A stretch of 64,000 bases of DNA from Nocardiopsis_B mangrovi (GTDB lineage Bacteria; Actinomycetota; Actinomycetes; Streptosporangiales; Streptosporangiaceae): NCBI RefSeq assembly GCF_042653925.1, contig NZ_JBHSFQ010000030.1:27565-91564 (forward strand). Reading direction: 5' to 3'. The translations under genes were made by a program, and so were the position numbers. Below, piece after piece: positions 1 through 9,006 of this stretch. Below the pieces are notes generated by a model. It was not told where the DNA came from. It was given only the letters and a program-made list of their open reading frames with translations, and ran no database searches. The stretch's first letter is position 1; each line of letters starts with the position of its first letter.

Positions 1-971
1 CCCGCGACCAGCCGCGCCCGGCAGGTGCCGCACACCCCGCCCTTGCAGGCGAACGGCAGGTCGCCGCGGACGGCCTGCGCGCCGTCGAGGATGCTGCGGC
101 CCCGCGGCAGCGGCGCTGTGGTCGTGCGGCCGTCGAGGACGATCGTGACGTCGCTGGTGTCGCCGGCCGCGACCGGGTCGGCGCGGTGCGGCTCCGGCGG
201 CGGCTCGTCGACGAAGAACAGCTCGGCGTGGACGCGGCCGGGCGCCACGCCCAGTTCCGCCAGGACCTCGCGGGCACCGGTGATCATGCCGAAGGGGCCG
301 CACAGCCAGACGTGGTCGAGCGACCCCAGCGGCACGAGCGCGGTCAGCAGCCGGCGCAGCCGGCCGGTGTCGAGCCGCCCGGAGAACAGCTCGACGTCGC
401 GCGGCTCCCGCGAGAGCACGTGCACGAGGTCGAACCGCGGCCCGTACCGGTTCTTCAGGTCGGCCAGCTCCTCGGCGAACATCACCGACCCGGCCGTGCG
501 GTTGCCGTAGAGCAGCGTCATGCGGGCCGCGGGGTGCGCCAGGACGCTCGACGCGATGGAGAGCAGGGGCGTGATACCGGATCCGGCGGCGACGCACAGG
601 TGGCGCCCGCCGGCGGAGGGGTCGGCGCACATGGCGCCGGTGGGGGTCCCGACGTCGATCCGGTCGCCCGGCCGCACGTCGTGCGCGAGCCACGTGGAGA
701 AGAGGCCGCCGGGGATCTCGCGGACGCCGATGCGCGGCCGGTCGCCGACGGCGGCGCAGATGGAGTACGAACGGCGGTGCTCGCGCCCGTCGACGACGCG
801 GCGCAGCGTGAGCGACTGGCCGGCCCGGAAGGCGAACGCGTCGCGCAGCCCGGCGGGGACGTCGAACCCGACGGCCACCGCGTCGTCGGTCAGGCGGTCC
901 ACCGACGCGACGGTGAGCGTGTGGAACGCGGCACGGGTCCGGCGGGCCGGCGGGGAGGTCGTCGGGGGCAC
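1..971 (-). CDS. paaE: Phenylacetyl-CoA epoxidase reductase subunit PaaE (C-terminus cut by window edge)
   Basis: This is the electron-transfer subunit of the phenylacetyl-CoA 1,2-epoxidase; it passes electrons from NAD(P)H through FAD and a 2Fe-2S centre to the PaaA di-iron oxygenase. The visible ~323 residues show a FAD-binding RxYS-type motif (RRSYSICA), an NAD-binding stretch (AAGSGITP) and, near the window edge, the plant-type ferredoxin motif CKGGVCGTCRA. The last cysteine and the C-terminus lie outside the window. The GTG start at 971 is the first possible start after the paaD stop, which sits in the same frame only two codons upstream, so the two are translated as a tight pair. It is the fifth gene of paaABCDE. 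Confidence 0.95.
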   Translation of the reverse strand, partial: MPPTTSPPARRTRAAFHTLTVASVDRLTDDAVAVGFDVPAGLRDAFAFRAGQSLTLRRVVDGREHRRSYSICAAVGDRPRIGVREIPGGLFSTWLAHDVRPGDRIDVGTPTGAMCADPSAGGRHLCVAAGSGITPLLSIASSVLAHPAARMTLLYGNRTAGSVMFAEELADLKNRYGPRFDLVHVLSREPRDVELFSGRLDTGRLRRLLTALVPLGSLDHVWLCGPFGMITGAREVLAELGVAPGRVHAELFFVDEPPPEPHRADPVAAGDTSDVTIVLDGRTTTAPLPRGRSILDGAQAVRGDLPFACKGGVCGTCRARLVA

Positions 972-977
972 GGTCGG

Positions 978-1502
978 TCAGACCTCCTTGACGTGCTGGA
1001 ACGGTTCGAGGCAGGACGCGCAGCGGTAGAGCGCCGTGCAGGCGGTGGGGCCGAACTCCGACACCGGCTCGGTGTCGCGCGCACCGCACCGCGGGCACGC
1101 GAGGTCGCGCCGCACGGGCAGCAGGGTGAGCGGGACGGGGCCGCCGCGGTGCGGTGCGGGGCCGGGGGCGGAGAGCCCGTGTTCGGCGAGCGCCCGCCGG
1201 CCGCGCGGCGTGATCCAGTCGCTCGACCAGGCCGGGTGGAGGCTGACGCGCACCCGGACCGCGGGGAACCCGTGGTCGCGCAGCCGGGCGACGAGGTCGT
1301 CGCGCATGGCGGCCATGGCCGGGCACCCGGAGTAGGTGGGCGTGATGGTGGCGGTCACCGTGCCGTCGCCGGCGAGGTCGACGCCGCGCAACACGCCCAG
1401 GTCGGCCAGTGTCAGCATCGGCATCTCCGGGTCGGCCACCGATTCCGCGGCGCGGCGCGCGGTGTCCAGGAGGCCCGAGCGGGTCGCGGTACCGTCCGCC
1501 AT
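978..1502 (-). CDS. paaD: Phenylacetate degradation protein PaaD (DUF59/MIP18-like)
   Basis: A 174-residue PaaD. It is needed for a functional phenylacetyl-CoA epoxidase, probably by maturing its metal or Fe-S centres rather than by catalysis. The N-terminal half is a DUF59 domain (DPEMPMLTLADLGVLRGV, later TYSGCPAMAAMRDD). The C-terminal ~50 residues hold a four-cysteine cluster (CPRCG ... C ... CASC) typical of PaaD. The ATG at 1502 follows the paaC stop by five bases, and paaE starts two codons after its own stop, so it is co-translated with both neighbours. Confidence 0.95.
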   Translation of the reverse strand: MADGTATRSGLLDTARRAAESVADPEMPMLTLADLGVLRGVDLAGDGTVTATITPTYSGCPAMAAMRDDLVARLRDHGFPAVRVRVSLHPAWSSDWITPRGRRALAEHGLSAPGPAPHRGGPVPLTLLPVRRDLACPRCGARDTEPVSEFGPTACTALYRCASCLEPFQHVKEV

Positions 1503-1507
1503 GGCGC

Positions 1508-2431
1508 TCACCACCGCCCCAGGGGGTGGGCCCGCGCCACGCCCTGCATGTCGGCCAGCATCGGGGCGAACGCGGCGGTGTGCGCGCCGTCGCGGCCGCG
1601 CGCGCCGTCCGCGCCGGCGGGCGCGGCAGCGGGCGGGCGCCCCACCCCGCTCGCCGCGAAGACCTGGTCGAGTACCGTGTCGACCTCCGCCGCGACGTGC
1701 GCCGGATCGACACCGACGCCGGAATCGGCGGCGGCGCGCTCCACGGCGTGGCCGGCGAACAGCTCGCCGCGGAGGGGCCACACGCCGGCCAGGCCCGCTG
1801 CCACCCGGCGGCGGGACTCGCCGGTGCCCCGGGCGAGGGTCACGAACCAGCGGCCGGCGTAGTCGCGGTGGTAGGCGAGCTCCTTGACGCCCTTGGCCGC
1901 GACGGCCGACAGCACGCTGTCGCGGCTGTCGCGGAGCCGCTGGAACAGCGCGAGCCGCCAGGCCGAGAACACCAGCAGCCGCGCGGTGGTGGCGCCGAAG
2001 TCGCCGTTCTCGGCCTCGGCCAGCCACACGTTGCGGAACTCCCCTTCGGCCCGGAAGAACGCCAGGGCGTCCTCGGGCGGGACGGGCGAGCCCGCCGGCA
2101 GTTCCGGGACCAGCGAGGGGTCGGCGGCGGCCGCACGCGCCAAGAGCAGCCGCGCCTGGCCCAGCAGGTCGAGGGCGATGTTGGCCAGGGCGATGTCGTC
2201 TTCGAGGTCGGGGGCGCTGCCCGTCCACTCCCCGAGGCGCTGGGACAGCACGAGCGCGTCGTCGCCCAGCATGAGGCAGTACGCCCCCAGCCGCCGCGGG
2301 TCGACGCCGTCGGGGACGGTGGTGTCGACACCCGCGAGGGGGTCCTCGAAGTCGGTGCCGAAGGCCCACCGGGACGGGTCGCCGCCGAGCAGCCCGTCGT
2401 AGACGGAGCCGCGGCCCGCTTCTTCAGCCAT
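1508..2431 (-). CDS. paaC: Phenylacetyl-CoA epoxidase structural subunit PaaC
   Basis: A 307-residue ferritin-fold subunit that pairs with PaaA in the phenylacetyl-CoA epoxidase. It resembles PaaA but lacks an active di-iron centre and stabilises the complex. Family signatures visible are the helix LGDDALVLSQRLGEWTG, the ALDLLGQARLLL stretch at about residues 85-95, and ELAYHRDYAGRW in the middle. The ATG at 2431 gives an N-terminus of normal length; the reading frame continues upstream into paaB without other support. It is the third gene of the operon, 8 bases after paaB and 5 bases before paaD. Confidence 0.95.
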   Translation of the reverse strand: MAEEAGRGSVYDGLLGGDPSRWAFGTDFEDPLAGVDTTVPDGVDPRRLGAYCLMLGDDALVLSQRLGEWTGSAPDLEDDIALANIALDLLGQARLLLARAAAADPSLVPELPAGSPVPPEDALAFFRAEGEFRNVWLAEAENGDFGATTARLLVFSAWRLALFQRLRDSRDSVLSAVAAKGVKELAYHRDYAGRWFVTLARGTGESRRRVAAGLAGVWPLRGELFAGHAVERAAADSGVGVDPAHVAAEVDTVLDQVFAASGVGRPPAAAPAGADGARGRDGAHTAAFAPMLADMQGVARAHPLGRW

Positions 2432-2439
2432 CGGGGTCC

Positions 2440-2742
2440 TCACATGTGGGGGACGTCGTCGGGGATCTCGTAGAACGTGGGGTGGCGGTAGACCTTGTCG
2501 CCGCTGGGTGCGAACAGGGGGTCCTTCTCGTCCGGGCTGGAGGCCGTGATGTCGCCGGCGCGCACCACCCAGATGCTGACGCCCTCGTTGCGCCGGGTGT
2601 AGACGTCGCGCGCGCGGCGCACCGCCATCTCGTCGTCGGCGGCGTGCAGGGAGCCGACGTGCACGTGGTTCAGGCCGCGCTTGCCGCGGACGAACACCTC
2701 GTACAGCGGCCATTCGCCGTCGACCGCGCCGCCGGCGCTCAT
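2440..2742 (-). CDS. paaB: Phenylacetyl-CoA epoxidase small subunit PaaB
   Basis: A 100-residue small subunit of the epoxidase, which bridges PaaAC heterodimers. It shows the family pattern WPLYEVFVRGKRGLNHVHVGSLHA at the N-terminus, then the segment ARDVYTRRNEGVSIWVV, and ends in PTFYEIPDDVPHM. Length is normal for PaaB (about 95-100 residues). The ATG overlaps the paaA stop by four bases (ATGA), so translation is coupled to the catalytic subunit. Confidence 0.96.
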   Translation of the reverse strand: MSAGGAVDGEWPLYEVFVRGKRGLNHVHVGSLHAADDEMAVRRARDVYTRRNEGVSIWVVRAGDITASSPDEKDPLFAPSGDKVYRHPTFYEIPDDVPHM

Positions 2743-3701
2743 CGGCCGTCCTCCTCGGGCCGCGGGCCGCGCCGGGCGAACGCCATGGCGGCGTCGCGCA
2801 CCCACGCGCCCTCCTCCCACGCGCGGCGGCGGTGTGCCAGGCGCTGCGCGTTGCGCGGCCCGTCGCCGCGCAGGACCGCCTTGAACTCCGCCCAGTCGGG
2901 CTCGCCGAAGTCGTAGGACCCGCGCTCCTCGTTCCAGCGCAGATCGGGGTCGGGCGGCGTGACGCCGAGCGCCTCGGCCTGCGGGACCGTCATGTCGACG
3001 AAGCGCTGCCGGAGGTCGTCGTTGGTGTTGCGCTTGATGTTCCAGGCCATGGACTGCGCGGTGTTGGGGGACTCCGCGTCGGGCGGGCCGAACATCATCA
3101 GCGACGGCCACCAGAACCGGTCGACCGACTCCTGCACCATGGCGCGCTGCTCATCGGTGCCGCGCATCATCGTGGCGAGCAGTTCGTAGCCCTGGCGCTG
3201 GTGGAACGACTCCTCCTTGCAGATGCGGATCATGGCCCGCCCGTAGGGGCCGTAGGAGGTGCGGCACAGCGGGACCTGGTTGCAGATGGCCGCGCCGTCG
3301 ACCAGCCAGCCGATCGTGCCGACATCGGCGTAGGTCAGGGCGGGGTAGTTGAAGATCGAGGAGTACTTCTGCCGCCCGTCGATCAGCTTGCGCATGAGGT
3401 CGGCCCGGGCGACCCCCAGCGTCTCGCACGCCGAGTACAGGTACAGCCCGTGCCCGGCTTCGTCCTGGACCTTCGCCAGCAGGATGGCCTTGCGCCGCAG
3501 CGACGGGGCGCGGCCGATCCAGTGGCCCTCGGGCTGCATGCCGATGATCTCGGAGTGGGCGTGCTGGGCGACCTGGCGTACCAGCGTCCTGCGGTAGGCG
3601 TCGGGCATCCAGTCGCGCGGTTCGATGCGGTCGTTGCGGCGGATGGTGTCCTCGAACGATGTGAGCAGCGGATCCTCGGCCACCTCGGGTGGCTGCGCCA
3701 T
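2739..3701 (-). CDS. paaA: Phenylacetyl-CoA epoxidase catalytic subunit PaaA
   Basis: A 320-residue di-iron monooxygenase subunit that forms the 1,2-epoxide of phenylacetyl-CoA. Metal-ligand motifs are visible: an E-x2-H motif within VQDEAGHGLYLY and an EE-x2-H motif within CKEESFHQRQGYELL. The start is set at the ATG at 3701, preceded by the strong ribosome site GGGGAGGGG; upstream codons in this frame run into the operator region and are unlikely to be coding. It is the first gene of paaABCDE and is divergent from paaZ, with a 22-bp palindrome 35 bases upstream of the start. Confidence 0.97.
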   Translation of the reverse strand: MAQPPEVAEDPLLTSFEDTIRRNDRIEPRDWMPDAYRRTLVRQVAQHAHSEIIGMQPEGHWIGRAPSLRRKAILLAKVQDEAGHGLYLYSACETLGVARADLMRKLIDGRQKYSSIFNYPALTYADVGTIGWLVDGAAICNQVPLCRTSYGPYGRAMIRICKEESFHQRQGYELLATMMRGTDEQRAMVQESVDRFWWPSLMMFGPPDAESPNTAQSMAWNIKRNTNDDLRQRFVDMTVPQAEALGVTPPDPDLRWNEERGSYDFGEPDWAEFKAVLRGDGPRNAQRLAHRRRAWEEGAWVRDAAMAFARRGPRPEEDGR

Positions 3702-3735
3702 GTCCCCTCCCCACGGAAAGCCCTGCGCGACCGAT

Positions 3736-3757
3736 TTACTGACCGAACGGTCTGTAA
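3736..3757. promoter_or_regulatory. Palindromic operator between paaA and paaZ (PaaR/TetR-type candidate)
   Basis: The arms are TTACTGACCG and CGGTCTGTAA, with AA between them; 9 of 10 positions pair. It lies between the divergent paaA and paaZ starts, 35 bases from paaA and 54 from paaZ, where one bound dimer could control both promoters. TetR-family repressors of paa genes bind dyads of this kind. No TetR gene lies next to the cluster in this window. Confidence 0.7.
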
Positions 3758-3811
3758 TAGTCTGGCACGCGTCAGCCGGTCGCGCAATGAAGGGAACGGG
3801 GAACACAGCCG

Positions 3812-5848
3812 ATGAGCGCACTGCTTGAGAGCTATGCCGCGGGGTCGTGGTTCCGTGCCGCCGACGACGGCGCGCCGCTGCTCGACGCCGCCACCGGCGA
3901 CGAAGTCGCCCGGATCTCCTCGACCGGCCTCGACCTCGACGCCATGGCCGCCCACGCCCGCAACGTCGGCGGCCCCGCCCTGCGCGCGCTGACCTTCCAC
4001 GAGCGGGCGAGCCTGCTCAAGCGGCTGGCCAAGCACCTCTCGGCCGACAAGGACGAGCTGTACGCGCTCTCGGCGCGCACCGGCGCGACACTCCGCGACT
4101 CCCAGATCGACATCGACGGCGGCTTCGGCACCCTCTTCAGCTACGCGAGCAAGGGGCTCCGGGAGCTGCCCAACGACACCGTCGTCCTCGACGGCGGCCT
4201 GGAGCGGCTCGGCCGCACCGGCGTCTTCGTCGGCCAGCACGTCCACACGTCCCGCCCCGGCATCGCCGTGCAGATCAACGCCTTCAACTTCCCCGTGTGG
4301 GGCATGCTCGAGAAGCTCGCCCCCGCCTTCCTCGCGGGGCTGCCGACCATCGTCAAGCCCGCCGGGCAGTCCGCCTACCTGGCCGAGGCCGTCGTCCGGC
4401 GCGTCATCGCGTCCGGCATCCTGCCCGAGGGCACCCTGCAACTGCTGTCCGGCGGTCCGCAGGGGCTGCTCGACGTCCTCGGCCCGCAGGACTCGGTGGC
4501 GTTCACCGGCTCGGCCGCCACCGGTTCCGCCCTGCGCCGGCACCCCGCCGTCCTCGACCGCGGCGTCCGCCTCGGGGTCGAGGCCGACTCCCTGAACTGC
4601 TCCATCCTCGGACCCGATGTCGGCCCCGACGACCCCGAGTTCGCCCTGTTCGTCAAGGGCGTCGTCACGGAGATGACCGTCAAGGCCGGCCAGAAGTGCA
4701 CCGCGATCCGCCGCACGATCGTCCCGGCGGGCATCGCCGACCGGGTCGCCGAGGCCATCGCGGCGCGGCTCGCCGCCGTCACCGTCGGCGACCCGCGCAA
4801 CCCCGACGTCCGCATGGGCGCGCTGGCGGGCCTGGGCCAGCGCGACGAAGTGCGCACGGCCGTGCGGGCGCTGCGCGCCTCGGCCGAGATCGTCTTCGGC
4901 GACCCCGACTCCGTCGACGCGATCGACGCCGACTCCGCCAAGGGCGCCTTCATGTCGCCGATCCTGCTGCGCGCCGGCTCCGACGCGCCCGAGCCGCACG
5001 AGGTCGAACCGTTCGGCCCCGTCAGCACCCTGCTCACCTACCGGACCGCGGATGAAGCCGTCGCGCTCGCCGCCCGCGGCAAGGGCAGCCTGGCCGGCTC
5101 CGTCGTCACCCGCGACCCCGACATCGCGCGCACGGTCGTGCTCGGCCTCGCGCCCTGGCACGGGCGCATCCTGGTCCTGGACCGCGACGCCGCACCGGAG
5201 TCCACCGGGCACGGCTCGCCCCTGCCGACCCTCGTGCACGGAGGGCCGGGCCGGGCCGGCGGCGGCGAGGAGCTCGGCGGCATCCGCGGCGTCCTCCACC
5301 ACATGCAGCGCACGGCGATCCAGGCCTCGCCCGACCTGCTCACCGCCATCACCGGGCGGTGGACCGCCGGCGCCGCCCGGCTGCCCGACGACGAGCACCC
5401 GTTCCGCAAGAGCCTCGCCGAGCTGCGGATCGGCGATACCGTCCGATCCGCGGCACGCGAGGTCACGCTCGCCGACATCGAGCACTTCGCCGAGTTCACC
5501 GGCGACACCTTCTACGCGCACACCGATCCCGTTGCGGCGGCGGCCAACCCGCTGTTCGGCGGGATCGTCGCGCACGGCTACCTGGTGGTGTCCCTGGCCG
5601 CCGGGCTGTTCGTCGACCCCGCCCCCGGCCCGGTGCTGGCGAACTTCGGGGTCGACGGCCTGCGCTTCCTGACCCCGGTCAAGGCGGGCGACACGATCGA
5701 CGTCACGCTCACCGTCAAGCAGATCACCCCGCGCATCAGCGCCGACTACGGCGAGGTCCGCTGGGACGCCGTGGTCGCCAACGGCGCGGGCGAACCCGTG
5801 GCCACCTACGACGTCCTCACACTCGTCGCCAAGACCCGTTCAGACTGA
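3812..5848 (+). CDS. paaZ: Bifunctional oxepin-CoA hydrolase / 3-oxo-5,6-dehydrosuberyl-CoA semialdehyde dehydrogenase PaaZ
   Basis: A 678-residue fusion that opens the oxepin-CoA ring and oxidises the resulting aldehyde in the phenylacetate pathway. Residues 1 to ~520 are an aldehyde dehydrogenase: INAFNFPVWG, the general-base region GVEADSLN and the catalytic cysteine in GQKCTAIRR (about residue 295). Residues ~540-678 are a MaoC-like hydratase with a hot-dog fold; it shows FTGDTFYAHTD, with catalytic Asp and His, followed by HGYLVVSLAAGLF. The ATG at 3812 has a GGGGAA ribosome site. It is transcribed away from paaABCDE and shares the palindrome at 3736-3757. Confidence 0.97.
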   Translation: MSALLESYAAGSWFRAADDGAPLLDAATGDEVARISSTGLDLDAMAAHARNVGGPALRALTFHERASLLKRLAKHLSADKDELYALSARTGATLRDSQIDIDGGFGTLFSYASKGLRELPNDTVVLDGGLERLGRTGVFVGQHVHTSRPGIAVQINAFNFPVWGMLEKLAPAFLAGLPTIVKPAGQSAYLAEAVVRRVIASGILPEGTLQLLSGGPQGLLDVLGPQDSVAFTGSAATGSALRRHPAVLDRGVRLGVEADSLNCSILGPDVGPDDPEFALFVKGVVTEMTVKAGQKCTAIRRTIVPAGIADRVAEAIAARLAAVTVGDPRNPDVRMGALAGLGQRDEVRTAVRALRASAEIVFGDPDSVDAIDADSAKGAFMSPILLRAGSDAPEPHEVEPFGPVSTLLTYRTADEAVALAARGKGSLAGSVVTRDPDIARTVVLGLAPWHGRILVLDRDAAPESTGHGSPLPTLVHGGPGRAGGGEELGGIRGVLHHMQRTAIQASPDLLTAITGRWTAGAARLPDDEHPFRKSLAELRIGDTVRSAAREVTLADIEHFAEFTGDTFYAHTDPVAAAANPLFGGIVAHGYLVVSLAAGLFVDPAPGPVLANFGVDGLRFLTPVKAGDTIDVTLTVKQITPRISADYGEVRWDAVVANGAGEPVATYDVLTLVAKTRSD

Positions 5849-6052
5849 CCCGGCGGGCCACGCCGGCCAAGGATCGCCGCGGGCCACGCCGCCGGGAACC
5901 GCCGTGCACCGGACCGACCGACCGGCGGCCCGTTCCCGGCCCGTGAAGGGGCCGGGCCCCAGCCGTGAGGGGGCCGGACCCGGGCCGGTTCCGGCCGTCG
6001 CGCGTCCGTCCGCCCTCCCCTGGACGGGAAACACCGTCCACGGCCACCGAGA

Positions 6053-7399
6053 TCAGCGTCCGGGGCGGTCGTCCACGATGCGGCGCATCTTTCCCGCGGA
6101 CCGCTCCACGGCGCCGGGGGCGACCACGTCGACGCCGACGCTCACCCCGATCGCGTCCTTCACCCGGCGTTTGAGCAGGGTGCCCGCCTGCGCCGCGCCC
6201 TCCGCCGTCACCGCGGCGCGGCGTTCGACGCGGACCGTCAGCGAGTCCAGGCTGCCGGTACGGGCGAGCACGCACTGGAAGTGCGGCGACAGGTCCGGCA
6301 TGCGCAGGATCAGCTCTTCGATCTGGGTCGGGAACAGGTTCACGCCGCGCAGGATGATCATGTCGTCGGTGCGGCCGGTGATCCGCTCGATGCGGCGCAT
6401 GGTGCGCGCGGTGCCCGGTAGCAGCCGGGTCAGATCGCCGGTCCGGTAGCGGATCACCGGCATCGCCTGCTTGGTCAGCGAGGTGAGCACCAGCTCGCCG
6501 TGTTCGCCGTCGGGCAGGACCTCGCCGGTGAGGGGGTCGATGATCTCGGGGTAGAAGTGGTCCTCCCACACGTGCAGGCCGTCCTTGGTCTCCACGCACT
6601 CGCTCGCCACGCCCGGGCCGATGACCTCCGAGAGGCCGTAGATGTCGACGGCGTGCATGTCGAGCCGTCGCTCCATCTCCCCGCGCATCGCCTCGGTCCA
6701 GGGCTCCGCGCCGAAGATCCCGGCGCGCAACGAGGTCGACCGCGGGTCGATGCCCTGCCGCTCCATCTCGTCGACCAGAGCGAGCATGTACGAGGGGGTG
6801 GCCATGATGACGTCGGGCCGAAGGTCGTCGATCAGCCGCACCTGCCGCTCCGACATCCCGCCCGAGGCCGGCACGACGGTGCAGCCCAGCCTCTCGGCCC
6901 CGTAGTGGGCGCCGAGTCCGCCGGTGAACAGGCCGTAGCCGTAGGCGTTGTGCACGGTGTCCCCGGCGCGCCCTCCTGCGGCGCGGATGCTCCGGGCCAT
7001 CACGTCGCCCCACGTCTCCAGGTCGCCGCGGGTATAGCCGACCACCGTGGGCGTCCCCGTGGTCCCTGAAGACGCGTGCACCCGCACCACCTGTTCCCGG
7101 GGCACGGCGAACATCCCGAAGGGGTGGTTCGCCCGCAGGTCGCCCTTTGTGGTGAACGGCAGCCGGCCCAGGTCCGACAGCTCCACGACGTCCTCGGGCC
7201 GCACCCCGGCGGCGTCGAACACGGACCGGTAGTGCGCGACATTGCCATGGGCATGCCGCACCGACCACCGCAACCGCTCCGCTTGGAGCGCGCGCAACTC
7301 ATCGACGGAAGCGGCCTCGACAGGATCAAGCCCATCCTGCCGCGAACCCACACCACGCACAGCGCCTCCCGGGGGGACGAGGAGCAGTCCCTCCACCAT
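6053..7399 (-). CDS. paaK: Phenylacetate--CoA ligase PaaK
   Basis: A 448-residue AMP-forming ligase that activates phenylacetate to phenylacetyl-CoA, the substrate of PaaABCDE. It carries the adenylate-forming signature SSGTTGTPTVVGYT near residue 100, the YGLSEVIGPGV motif, the RYRTGDLT motif and, near the C-terminus, a conserved lysine in SAGKMRR. The ATG at 7399 gives the usual PaaK length of about 430-450 residues; the open frame upstream overlaps the adjacent rraA-like gene and is not credible. It converges with paaZ across a 204-base GC-rich spacer in which I see only weak short direct repeats. Confidence 0.95.
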   Translation of the reverse strand: MVEGLLLVPPGGAVRGVGSRQDGLDPVEAASVDELRALQAERLRWSVRHAHGNVAHYRSVFDAAGVRPEDVVELSDLGRLPFTTKGDLRANHPFGMFAVPREQVVRVHASSGTTGTPTVVGYTRGDLETWGDVMARSIRAAGGRAGDTVHNAYGYGLFTGGLGAHYGAERLGCTVVPASGGMSERQVRLIDDLRPDVIMATPSYMLALVDEMERQGIDPRSTSLRAGIFGAEPWTEAMRGEMERRLDMHAVDIYGLSEVIGPGVASECVETKDGLHVWEDHFYPEIIDPLTGEVLPDGEHGELVLTSLTKQAMPVIRYRTGDLTRLLPGTARTMRRIERITGRTDDMIILRGVNLFPTQIEELILRMPDLSPHFQCVLARTGSLDSLTVRVERRAAVTAEGAAQAGTLLKRRVKDAIGVSVGVDVVAPGAVERSAGKMRRIVDDRPGR

Positions 7400-7491
7400 G
7401 CCAAATCGACGGGCTCCGGAACAGGTCTCGAACCGCGCAACCGGAACGGCCGGCCGGGCCGGGGATCGGCGGGGCCGGCCGGCCGCGTGGG

Positions 7492-8103
7492 TCACCCCGT
7501 GGGGAAGGGCTCCCCCAGGGCTTCGGCGATGGCGGCGCGGGCGGCGTCCTCTTGGGCGTTCTTGGCCTCGGCCTTCTCGGCGATGTCGGTGGCGGTGGCC
7601 GGGGTGACCACGGCGACCCCGTCGTCGTCGCCGAGGACGTAGTCGCCCGGGGAGACGACCACGCCGCCGATGGCCACGGGGACGTCGAGGGCGCCGGGGC
7701 CGTTCTTGTAGGGGCCGGCCGGTGTCACGGCGCGGGCGAAGACCGGCATCCCGAGGGCGCGGATGACGGCGACGTCGCGGACCGCGCCGTCGAGCACGAA
7801 GCCCGCGCATCCGGCGGCCTTGGCGCGGCCGGCGATGAGCTCGCCGATCAGCGCGCGGGTCTCGTCGCCGCCGCCCGCGACCACGATGACCTGCCCCGGC
7901 CGCACGGCCTCGATGGCGCGGTGGACGTAGAGGTTGTCACCCGGGCGGGTGAGAACGGTCAGGGCGGGACCGGCCAGGCGGGCGCCCTCCCAGGTGGACC
8001 GCACGGCGGAGTGGCAGACGTTGAGCCGTTCCATGGCGTCGCCGATGTTGGCGACGGGCAGGCGCGACAGGCGTTCCAGGGCGGGTGAGTCGGTGGTGGT
8101 CAT
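7492..8103 (-). CDS. RraA-family protein, likely 4-hydroxy-4-methyl-2-oxoglutarate/oxaloacetate aldolase-type enzyme
   Basis: A 203-residue RraA-fold protein. Class II HMG/CHA aldolases and the RNase E regulator RraA share this fold; the aldolases carry a G-x20-R-D metal/pyruvate site. Here GGGDETRALIGEL is followed about 20 residues later by LDGAVRD, matching that site, so an aldolase or oxaloacetate decarboxylase role is more likely than RNase E control. It lies 44 bases downstream of the IclR regulator and with a hydroxyacid dehydrogenase and transporter, which suggests dicarboxylate or hydroxyacid catabolism. Exact substrate unknown. Confidence 0.85.
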   Translation of the reverse strand: MTTTDSPALERLSRLPVANIGDAMERLNVCHSAVRSTWEGARLAGPALTVLTRPGDNLYVHRAIEAVRPGQVIVVAGGGDETRALIGELIAGRAKAAGCAGFVLDGAVRDVAVIRALGMPVFARAVTPAGPYKNGPGALDVPVAIGGVVVSPGDYVLGDDDGVAVVTPATATDIAEKAEAKNAQEDAARAAIAEALGEPFPTG

Positions 8104-8147
8104 CGCGGTCGTTCTCCGTTTCGGTGCGGACGCCCCGGACCGCGCGG

Positions 8148-8906
8148 TCAGATGAGGCGTCGGGTGATGGCGTCGGCGGCGCGTTGCACCTCCGCCACGA
8201 GGGGGTGGAACCGTTCTTCGGGGACCTCTTCGCTGAGGCCGGTGACGGCGGCGGCGGCGACCGCGCGCCCGGCCGCATCGTTGACCGGGGCGGCGACGGA
8301 GGTGACGCCGATGGCGCGTTCGTTGACCGACACCGAGTAGCCGTCCCGGCGGATCCGGGCGAGTTCTTCGTGCAGGCGCTCGTGGGTGATCACCTCCCCG
8401 GTGACGCGGGTGATGGTGCCGGTTGCCGTGAGCAGGTCGTCGAGGTCGGCCTGGTCCATGTCCGCGGCGAGCACCTTGCCCGCCCCGGCGTGCAGGGGCA
8501 TGCGCTCGCCGATGGGCAGCTGGTAGCGCAGGACCCGGGCGCCCGGCACGCGGCTGATGACGACGCGGTCCCGGCCGGAGCGCACGAACAGCGACGCGGT
8601 CAGCCCGGTGGCGGTGGCCAGCTCCTGGAGGACCGTCGCCGCCGCCGCGCTGAGGGGGTTGTTGGTGAGGTAGGAGTGTGCGGGGAACAGCGGGGTCAGG
8701 CCCACGCGGTAGCCGAGTTCGGACTTCTCGGCGTAGCCGCGCCCCTCCAATACGGTGAGGATGCGCTGGGTGGTTGCGATGTGCAGGCCGGCGCGGCGGG
8801 CGATCTCCGAGAGCCGCATCGGCACCGGGCCTCGGGTCAGGACGTCGAGCACGTCGAAGGCGCGCTCCAGGGACCGCATCGTCGAGGCCGGCTGATCGGG
8901 CGACAT
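8148..8906 (-). CDS. IclR-family transcriptional regulator
   Basis: A 252-residue IclR regulator: an N-terminal winged helix-turn-helix (LSEIARRAGLHIATTQRILTVL region) and a C-terminal effector-binding domain (LPLHAGAGKVL-like segment, then a conserved GYSVSVNERAIGVTSVAAPV). The ATG at 8906 is chosen because it has a GAGAG ribosome site five bases upstream; an in-frame GTG at 8936 has no well-spaced site. It lies in the middle of the minus-strand catabolic module. An inverted repeat 35 bases upstream of its start, and a related one upstream of the dehydrogenase gene, suggest it controls itself and the module. Confidence 0.93.
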   Translation of the reverse strand: MSPDQPASTMRSLERAFDVLDVLTRGPVPMRLSEIARRAGLHIATTQRILTVLEGRGYAEKSELGYRVGLTPLFPAHSYLTNNPLSAAAATVLQELATATGLTASLFVRSGRDRVVISRVPGARVLRYQLPIGERMPLHAGAGKVLAADMDQADLDDLLTATGTITRVTGEVITHERLHEELARIRRDGYSVSVNERAIGVTSVAAPVNDAAGRAVAAAAVTGLSEEVPEERFHPLVAEVQRAADAITRRLI

Positions 8907-8940
8907 GGTTGCTCTCTCACTGTCATCGGACGGCACGTCT

Positions 8941-8955
8941 TCTCAGACAATGAGA
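8941..8955. promoter_or_regulatory. Inverted repeat upstream of iclR-type gene
   Basis: TCTCA-N5-TGAGA, followed by a second ATGAG half-site at 8958-8962. It lies 35-49 bases upstream of the regulator start. The same ATGAGA half-site builds the repeat at 11841-11857, at a similar distance from the dehydrogenase start. Probable regulator-binding site (inference). Confidence 0.5.
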
Positions 8956-9006
8956 GTAATGAGCGAACCGTGCGACTTCGGTGGCGCGGGCCCCCTGGCG
9001 CGGGCG

